From positions 452,141,379 through 452,205,378 of the forward strand of contig CM077676.1 in NCBI GenBank assembly GCA_039707655.1: a DNA stretch of 64,000 nt, in the 5' to 3' direction. The translations under genes and the position numbers were made by a program. This document shows positions 56,796 to 64,000 of this stretch, one piece after another. Under the pieces are notes generated by a model. That model was not told the origin of the DNA. It saw nothing but the letters and a program-made list of their open reading frames with translations, and did not search any database. Source of the stretch: Elymus sibiricus. Lineage: Eukaryota; Streptophyta; Magnoliopsida; Poales; Poaceae. Position 1 is the first letter of the stretch, and the number at the start of each line of letters is the position of its first letter.

Positions 56796-57299
56796 TGTCG
56801 GTACCAAAACTGGCAGATCTCGGGTAGGGGGTCCGAACTGTGGAACTTGGAATCAATGAATAACAAGGAACATAGAGACAGTGATTACCCAGGTTCAGGC
56901 CCTCTCGAAGAGGTTAAACCCTACGTCCTGCTTGATTGTATTGATGTGTTTGTATGACGATTACAGAGTTGATCTACCTCGAGATCGGATGGACTAAACC
57001 CTAGGTGGGTATGATGGTGATGGTTCTGTCCCCTCTACGGACTAAACCCTCTGGTTTATATAAACACCAGGGGGACCTAGGGTTACATATAGTCGGTTGC
57101 CATCAGGGGATAAACATGCTGGCTACGCTAAACATCCCTTGGAGGAGACGCCAAGTCTTCGGAGGTTTCCTTCTGGTGCACGGGGTCGCCTGCAATCCGG
57201 CCTTCCTTCGATGAGTTAAGAGTGGCCCATTAGTCCGGCCTATGAGAGATAGGCCGGCAGCCCGAGTACCCCCTAGTCCGGGACACCCTAAGTAGCCCC
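56796..57299 (+). repeat. 5' part of a Gypsy-type LTR inserted in the Copia LTR
   Basis: It begins TGTCGGTACCAAAACTGGCA, a typical start of an abundant Triticeae Gypsy LTR. It includes CCTACGTCCTGCTTGATTG and is cut at 57299 by the next insertion. AGTAC (56791-56795) is the expected left target duplication. Confidence 0.7.
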
Positions 57300-58816
57300 T
57301 GATATGTCCATTTTGCATCATGTTTTGCTACTGTTATTTATAGTGTTTTTAACCAATATAACACTTTGTGGAGCAATTCTAATGCCTTTTCTCTCTTAAT
57401 ATGCAAGATTCACACAAGGAGGGAGATTGCCGGCAGTTGGAATTCTGGACCTGAAAAAGCTATGTCAGAGATACCTATTCTGCACATCTCCAAATGAGCT
57501 GAAATTTTACGGAGATTTACTTTGGAATAAATAAAAAATACTGAAAGCAAGAATACCAGAGGGGGCCACCCAGGTGCCCACGAGGCACCAGGGCACGCCA
57601 CCCCCCGGCGCGCCCTGGTGGCTCGTGGGGCCCCTGACCAGCCCCTGGCCCCCATTTTCTGGTATATAAGTCCATTTGCCCTAGAAAAAATATAGAGAAG
57701 ACTTTCGGGACAGTGCGCCGCTGTCTTGAGGCGGAACTTGGGCAGGAGCACTTTTGCTCTCCGGCGGAGAGATTCTGACGGGGATACTTCCCTCCAGGAG
57801 GGGGAAATCGTCACCATCGACATCACCAGCGATCCTCTCATCGTGGGAGGACTAATCTTCATCAACATCTTCACCAGCACCATCTCATCTCAAACCCTAG
57901 TTCATCTCTTGTATTCAATCTTTGTCTCAAAACCTCAGATTGGTACCTGTGGGTTGCTAGTAGTGTTGATTACATCTTGTAGTTGATGCTAGTTGGTTTA
58001 TTTGGTGGAAGATTATATGTTCAGATCTATTATGCTATTCAATACCTCTCTGATCTTGGACATGATTATGATTTGTGAGTAGTTACTTTTGTTCTTGAGG
58101 ACATGGGAGAAGTCTTGTCATAAGTAATCATGTGGATTTGGTATTCGTTCGATATTTTGATGATATGTATGTTGTTGATTCTCTTAGTGGTGTCGTGTGA
58201 ATGTCGACTACATGACACTTCACCATCTTTGGGCCTAAGGGAATGCATTGTGGAGTAGTAATTAGATGATGGGTTGCTAGAGTGACAGAAGCTTAAACCC
58301 TAGTTTATGCGCTATTCCGTAAGGGGCTGATTTGGATCCATATGTTTAATGCTATGGTTAGAGTTATCTTAATTCTTCTTTCGTAGTTGCGGATGCTTGC
58401 GAGAGGGGGTAATCATAATTGGGAGGCTTGTTCAAGTAAGAACAACACCCAAGCACCGGTCCACCCACATATCAAATTATCAAAGTAGCGAACGCGAATC
58501 AAACAAACATGATGAAAGTGACTTGATGAAATTCCCATGTGTCCTCGAGAACGCTTTACTTACTATAAGAGATCGTTCGGGCTTGTCCTTTGCTATATAA
58601 AGGATTGGGTCACCTTGTTGCACTCTTTGTTACTATTGCTACTTGTCACTTGTTACAAATTATCTTGCTATCAAACTACTCGTTACCGATAATTTCAGTG
58701 CTTGCAGAAAACACCTTGCTGAAAACCGCTTGTCATTTCCTTCTGCTCCTCGTTGGGTTCGACACTCTTACTTATCGAAAGGACTACAATTGAGCCCCTA
58801 TACTTGTGGGTCATCA
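57300..58816 (+). repeat. 5' LTR of the Athila-like element (1517 bp)
   Basis: TG at 57300 and CA at 58816. A TATATAAG box is at 57663-57670. A GC-rich hairpin lies just upstream of it (arms 57577-57599 and 57607-57629). The 3' part contains GTTGGGTTCGACACTC. Confidence 0.85.
57663..57670 (+). promoter_or_regulatory. TATA box of the Athila-like LTR
   Basis: TATATAAG lies 34 bases downstream of the GC-rich hairpin. It is the probable start of the element transcript. Confidence 0.6.
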
Positions 58817-58827
58817 AGACTCTTTTC

Positions 58828-58845
58828 TGGCGCCGTTGCAGGGGA
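58828..58845 (+). other. Primer-binding site (tRNA-Asp type)
   Basis: TGGCGCCGTTGCAGGGGA matches the plant tRNA-Asp 3' complement with one change (A for C at 58840). It lies 11 bases inside the LTR end. Confidence 0.85.
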
Positions 58846-58922
58846 GTGAAGCGCCTTTGGTGAGTGGAATTTGGTAAGGAAACATTTATATTACGTGCTG
58901 AAATTTACTGTTACTTGTCACT

Positions 58923-59760
58923 ATGGAAAGTAATCCTCTGAGGGGTTTGTTCGGGGTATCTTCACCTCGACCGGAAACACAAATAGTTGCTCCTCAACGT
59001 ACTGCACCTACTGAAAATATTTATTATGAGATTCCTCCGGGCATGATAGAGAAACTGCTAGCTAATCCATATGCAGGAGATGGAATGGTACATCCTGATA
59101 TGCACTTGATCTATGTGGATGAAATTTGTGGATTGTTTAAGTTGCAGGTTTATCCGGAGATGGAGTTAAGAAGAAAGTATTCCCTTTATCTTTGGAGGGA
59201 AAGGCATTGATATGGTATAGGCTATGTGATGATACTGATACATGAAACTGGAACCGATTGAAACTAGAATTCCATCAGAAATTTTATCCTATGCATTTGG
59301 TTCATCGTGATCGGAATTATATATATAATTTTTGGCCTCGTGAAGGAGAAAGTATCGCTCAACCTTGGGGGAGGCTTAAGTACATGATGTACACATGCCC
59401 CAATCATGAGCTCTCAAAAGAAATTGTCTTATAGAATTTTTATGCTCGGCTTTCTCATGATAATCAAACCATGCTCGATTCTTCTTTGACTGGCTCCTTT
59501 ATGAAGAAAACTATTGAATTCAGATGGGATCTTCTGGAAAGAATTAAATGCAACTTTGAAGATTGGGAACTCGACAAAGGTAATGAGTCAGGTATAATAC
59601 TTGAGTTTGATTGTGTTAAATCTTTTATGGCCACTGATGCTTTTCATAAGTTTAGCACTAAATATGGACTTGACTCTGAGATAGTAGCTTCCTTTTATGA
59701 ATCATTTGCTACTCATGTTGATCTCCCTAAGGAGAAGTGGTTTAAATATCATCCCCCTGT
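58923..59760 (+). pseudogene. Athila-like gag, frameshifted
   Basis: ATG at 58923 (MESNPLRGLFGVSSP) is the usual start of this gag. The frame is lost near 59180, just before the WYRLCDD region. It continues in other frames through EFHQKFYPMHLVHRD and NFWPREGESIAQ, with a stop near 59432, to FYARLSHDNQTMLD. It then enters the open frame that starts at 59471. It encodes the capsid protein. Confidence 0.8.
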
Positions 59761-60964
59761 TAAAGAAAAGATTGAGGAACCTGTTAGCGTTAAAGAAGAA
59801 ACAATTGTTTACCATGTTGATCCAGTTGTGCCTACTGCTTATATTGAGAAACCACCTTTTCCTGTTAGGATTAAGGAACATGCTAAAGCTTCAGCTGTGG
59901 TTAACAAAAGTAATATTAGAGCACCTAGACCCTCTGAACAAATTAAAGTTGAACCTGATGTTGCTATGGTTAAAGATCTATTAGTCGATAATATAGATGG
60001 GCATGTTATTTACTTTTGTGATGAGGCTGCCAGAATTGCTAAACCTGTTAGAAATGAACGAGATATGTTAGACAAGAACAAGCCCGTAGTTGGCATGCCT
60101 GTTGTTTCTGTTAAGATTGGAGATCATTGCTATCATGGTTTGTGTGATATGGGTGCTAGTGTGAGTGCTATTCCATTTTCTTTATATCTAGAAGTAATGC
60201 ATGATATTGCACCTGTTGAGATTGAAGATATTGATGTTACTATTAAGCTAGCGAATAGAGATACTATTACACCACTTGGGATTGTTAGGGATGTTGAAGT
60301 CTTGTGTGGTAAAATCAAATACCCTACTGATTTCTTAGTACTTGGTTCACAACAAGATAATTTTTGTCCCATTATATTTGGTAGACCTTTCTTGAATACC
60401 GTTAATGCTGAAATTGATTGTGTTAAAGAAAAGGTTCGAGTCAAGTTTGGTGATATATCTCATGAGTTTAATTTCTCCAAGTTTCGTAGACAACCTCATG
60501 ATAAAGAACTGCCTAGTAAAGATGAAATTATTGGTCTTGCTTCTATTGCCGTACCTCCTACTGATCCGTTAGAACAATATTTGCTAGACCATGAAAACGA
60601 TATGCATATGAATGAAAGAAATGAAATAGATAAGATGTTATTTGATCAACCACCTATCCTTAAACACAATTTGCCTGTTGAAACTCTTGGAGGCCCTCCT
60701 CCACCTAAGGGTGATCCTGTATTTGAATTGAAGCAATTGCCTGATACATTGAAATATGCTTATCTTGATGAAAAGAAGATATATCCTATTATTATTAGTG
60801 CTAACCTTTTAGCGCATGGAGAAAAGAGATTACTAAAAACTCTAAGGAAGCACCGAGCTGCTATTGGATATACTCTTGATGATCTTAAGGGCATTAGTCC
60901 CACTCTATGTCAGCACAAAATTAATATGGAGCCTGATGCTAAACCAGTTGTCGACCACCAATGA
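59471..60964 (+). pseudogene. Athila-like gag C-terminus, protease and start of reverse transcriptase
   Basis: 497 codons. The aspartic-protease motif is GLCDMGASVSAIPF (near 60140), with Asp and Gly kept. IIFGRPFLNT follows (near 60372). The N-terminal part of the reverse-transcriptase region ends at a TGA (60962-60964). The next frame (60980) is in the same phase, so this is a point nonsense, probably CGA to TGA. Confidence 0.85.
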
Positions 60965-60979
60965 CGATTAAATCCCAAG

Positions 60980-61910
60980 ATGAAAGAGGTGGTAAGAACT
61001 GAAATATTAAAACTTCTGGAAGCAGGTATAATCTATCCCATAGCTGATAGTAGATGGGTAAGTCCCGTTCATTGTGTCCCTAAGAAAGGAGGCATTACCA
61101 TTGTTCCTAATGATAAAAATGAACTCATTCCACAAAGAATTGTAACTGGTTATGGGATGGTAATCGATTTTAGAAAATTAAACAAAGCTACTAGAAAAGA
61201 TCATTACCCCTTACCTTTTATTGATCAAATGTTAGAAAAATTGTCTAAGCATACACACTTTTGTTTCCTAGATGGTTATTCTGGTTTTTCTCAAATACCC
61301 GTATCACAACCCGATCAAGAGAAAACCACCTTTACTTGTCCTTTTGGAACTTATGCTTATAGACATATGCCTTTTGGTTTATGCAATGCACCTGCTACCT
61401 TTCAAAGATGTATGACTGCTATATTCTCTGACTTTTGTGAAAAGATTGTTGAGGTTTTCATGGATGATTTTTCCGTTTACGGAACTTCTTTGGATGATTG
61501 CTTAAGCAACCTTGATCGAGTTTTGCAGAGATGTGAAGAAACTAATCTTGTCTTGAATTGGGAGAAGTGCCACTTTATGGTGAATGAAGGCATTGTCTTG
61601 GGGCATAAAATTTCCGAAAGAGGTATTGAAGTTGATAAAGCTAAGGTTGATGCTATTGAGAAAATGCCATGTCCTAAAGATATTAAAGGTATAAGAAGTT
61701 TCCTAGGTCATGCTGGTTTCTATAGGAGATTTATTAAAGACTTCTCTAAAATTTCTAGGCCTCTTACCAATCTTTTGCAAAAAGATGTTCCATTCGTTTT
61801 TGATGATGATTGTCTAGAAGCCTTTGAAACACTTAAGAAAGCCTTAACCACCGCACCTATTGTTCAACCACCTGATTGGAATTTGCCTTTTGAAATTATG
61901 TGATGCTAGT
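60980..61910 (+). pseudogene. Athila-like reverse transcriptase core
   Basis: Contains VSPVHCVPKKGG, MVIDFRKLNKAT, HYPLPFIDQML, the catalytic FMDDFSVYG (near 61459) and LGHKISERGIEVDKAKVDAI. The frame ends at a stop at 61901-61903, where the sequence shifts frame at PFEIM/CDASD. The shift lies in the linker to RNase H. Confidence 0.88.
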
Positions 61911-62960
61911 GACTATGATGTTGGTGCTGTTCTAGGATAGAGAGTTGATAAGAAATTAAATGTTATCCATTATGCTAGTAAAACTCTAGACAGTGCCCAA
62001 AGAAATTATGCTACTACTGAAAAAGAATTTCTAGCAGTTGTGTTTGCTTGTGAGAAATTCAGATCTTACATAGTTGATTCTACAGTAACTATTCACACTG
62101 ATCATGCTGCTATTAAATATCTCATGGAAAAGAAAGATGCTAAACCTAGACTCATCAGGTGGGTTTTATTGCTACAAGAATTTGACTTGCATATTATTGA
62201 TAGAAAGGGAGCTGAGAATCCCGTAGCAGATAATTTGTCTAGAATGGAAAATGTTCTTGATGACCCACTACCTATTAATGATGATTTTCCTGATGAACAA
62301 TTAGCTGTCATAAATGCTTCTCGTAATACTCCATGGTATGCGGACTATGCTAATTATATTGTTTCTAAATTTATACCACCTAGTTTCACATACCAACAAA
62401 AGAAAAAGTTCATCTTTGATTTAAGACATTACTTCTGGGATGACCCATATCTTTGTAAAGAAGAAGTAGATGGTATTATTAGACGTTGTATACCTGAGCA
62501 TGAACAGGAACAAATCCTACGGAAGTGTCATTCCGAGGCTTACGGAGGACACCATGCGGGAGACAGTACTGCACACAAGGTATTACAATCTGGTTTTTAT
62601 TGGCCTACTCTTTTCAAGGATGCTCGTAAGTTTGTCCTATCTTGTGATGAATGTCAAAGAATTGGTAATGTTGGTAGACGTCAGGAAATGCCTATGAATT
62701 ATTCACTTGCTATCGAACCATTTGATGTTTGGGGATTTGATTATATGGGACCGTTTCCTAAATCCAATGGGTATACACATATTTTAGTTGCTATTGATTA
62801 CGTTATTAAGTGGGTAGAAGCTATTCCAACTAGTAGTGCTGATCATAACACCTCTATTAAATGCTTAAAGAAGTTATTTTCCCAAGGTTCGGAGTCCCTA
62901 GATATTTAATGACTGATGGTGGTTCACATTTTATTCATGGCGCATTCCGTAAATTGCTTG
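61905..62960 (+). pseudogene. Athila-like RNase H and integrase N-terminal half
   Basis: RNase H starts at DASDYDVGAVLG, with a TAG near 61938. It continues through [19 protein letters not shown] and [15 protein letters not shown] motifs. The integrase zinc site ([11 protein letters not shown] then CDECQRIG, 62527-62670) and the first catalytic Asp in WGFDYMGPF follow. The frame shifts near 62870, before the TDGGSHF Asp (near 62918). Confidence 0.85.
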
Positions 62961-62964
62961 CTAA

Positions 62965-63661
62965 ATATGATGTCAACCATTGAATTGCATCTCCCTATCA
63001 CCCTCAAACTAGTGGTCAAGTTGAATTGAGCAATAGAGAAATAAAATTAATTTTGCAAAAAACCGTTAATAGATCTAGAAAGAATTGGTCTAAGAAACTT
63101 GATGATGCATTATGGGCTTATAGAACTGCTTATAAAAATCCTATGGGTGTGTCTCCTTATAAAATGGTTTATGGAAAAACATGTCATTTACCTCTTGAGT
63201 TAGAACATAAAGCATATTGGGCAATTAAAGAACTAAATTATGATTTTAAACTTGCCGGTGAAAAGAGGTTATTTGATATTAGCTCGTTAGATGAATGGAG
63301 AACCCATGCTTATGAAAATGCCAAATTGTTTAAAGAAAAAGTTAAAAGATGGCATGATAGAAGAATTCAAAAACGGGAATTTAAAGTGGGTGAGCAAGTT
63401 CTATTGTACAATTCTCGTTTGAGATTCTTTGCAGGAAAACTTCTCTCTAAATGGGAAGGACCGTATATCATCGAAGAAGTTTATCGCTTCGGAGCCATCA
63501 AAATAAACAACTCCGAAGGCACTAATCCGAGAGTGGTGAATGGGCAAAGAATTAAGCACTATATTTCAGGTACGCCTATTAATGTTGAAACTAATGTTAT
63601 TGAAACAATTACACCAGAGGAATACATAAGAGAGACCTTCCAGAACACTCCAGAATCCTGA
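62965..63661 (+). pseudogene. Athila-like integrase C-terminal part
   Basis: A TGA near 62982 precedes ASPYHPQTSGQVELSNREIK, which holds the catalytic Glu. The open frame 63026-63661 carries LWAYRTAYKNPMGVSPY and the C-terminal KWEGPYIIEEVYRFGAI motif. It inserts element DNA when intact. Confidence 0.88.
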
Positions 63662-64000
63662 AAAGGAAGAGGTACGTGATACGGTAAGTAAACCGACTCC
63701 AAAAATTCCATAAAAATACTTTCTGTCAGTTCTGGAATATTATAAAAAATACAAAAATAAGAATCAGCCGAGGGGACCCACCTGGTGCCCACGAGGCACC
63801 AGGGCGCGCCACCCCCTCCAGGCGCGCCCTGGTGGCTCGTGGGCCCCTCATGAGCCTTCCCGACTCCGTTTTCTTCTGGATTACTTGTTTTGCAAGATAA
63901 AAAATCTTTATATATACCCCCGTATGTTTTGACCACCATATCGCAGAAATCTCCTCTGTTCTTGTTTCGTGCTATTTTTCTGACAGATCTAGATCGCTAT
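63662..64000 (+). other. 3' internal region of the Athila-like element with an LTR-like hairpin
   Basis: Noncoding. Arms CCCACGAGGCACCAGGGCG (from 63788) and its inverse (to 63843) nearly copy the hairpin of the LTR. They are followed after about 70 bases by a TATATATA motif (63910-63917). The rest of the element lies outside the window. Confidence 0.7.

Larger units (their letters stand above)
57300..64000 (+). mobile_element. Athila-clade Gypsy retrotransposon (Sabrina-like), right-truncated by the window
   Basis: 5' LTR 57300-58816, tRNA-Asp primer site at 58828, gag, protease, reverse transcriptase, RNase H and integrase to 63661, then a noncoding 3' region. The pol sequence looks like the Athila clade. 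The resemblance to Sabrina is from memory. GCCCC (57295-57299) should be the left target duplication. The copy has several stops and frameshifts. Confidence 0.88.

Noticed and set aside
1..64000. Bacterial-type operons, tRNA or rRNA genes
   Set aside because: None seen. The spliced genes, LTR elements and MITEs show plant nuclear DNA.

Overview
The window looks like intergenic DNA from a Triticeae grass (wheat, Aegilops or barley type). It is a thick nest of transposable elements with one recognisable host gene. The evidence for the taxon is a Copia LTR opening TGTAGGAGATATGCCCTAGAGG, a Sabrina/Athila-like Gypsy element with a tRNA-Asp primer site, a large CACTA element, Stowaway MITEs and plant LINEs. 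Family names are recalled, not searched.

Left part (1-14890). Copia element A lies on the minus strand and runs off the left edge. Its gag first exon is split by a complete plus-strand Copia element B (4509-14103, LTRs of 2101 and 2119 bp). B's polyprotein is broken by a single in-frame TAG. 14891-21590 holds a candidate TIR transposon (15009-16362), a 55-bp minisatellite, and a duplicated zone containing an inverted pair of an unclassified repeat, one copy of which carries a minisatellite.

Middle (21591-32985). This is an essentially complete 11.4-kb CACTA element with a GTA target duplication. On the minus strand it carries a TNP2-like transposase with an intact frame and a multi-exon Transposase_24/Ulp1 gene that is damaged. 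Each gene starts beside a TATA box with a tagtcccggtt repeat array immediately upstream. The element sits inside an open minus-strand frame of unknown identity.

33000-39450 is lower-copy DNA holding the one clear host gene: a five-exon, minus-strand RING-H2 gene of the NEP1-interacting-protein type (36777-39265, 249 aa), with plausible splice sites and a TATA box. 39450-50480 holds Stowaway MITEs, 5'-truncated LINEs (one with a 19-bp target duplication), two very small poly(A)-tailed insertions, and a solo Gypsy-type LTR (48242-49819).

Right part (50481-64000). A decayed LINE ORF2 is followed by a second nest: a B-family LTR (54854) is cut by a Gypsy LTR (56796), which is cut by an Athila-clade Gypsy element (57300 to the right edge). 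The last has LTR, PBS and a decayed gag-pol.

The elements do not form a pathway. The transposon genes are self-mobilisation genes. The only likely cellular gene is the RING-H2 protein. I found no tRNA, rRNA or CRISPR.
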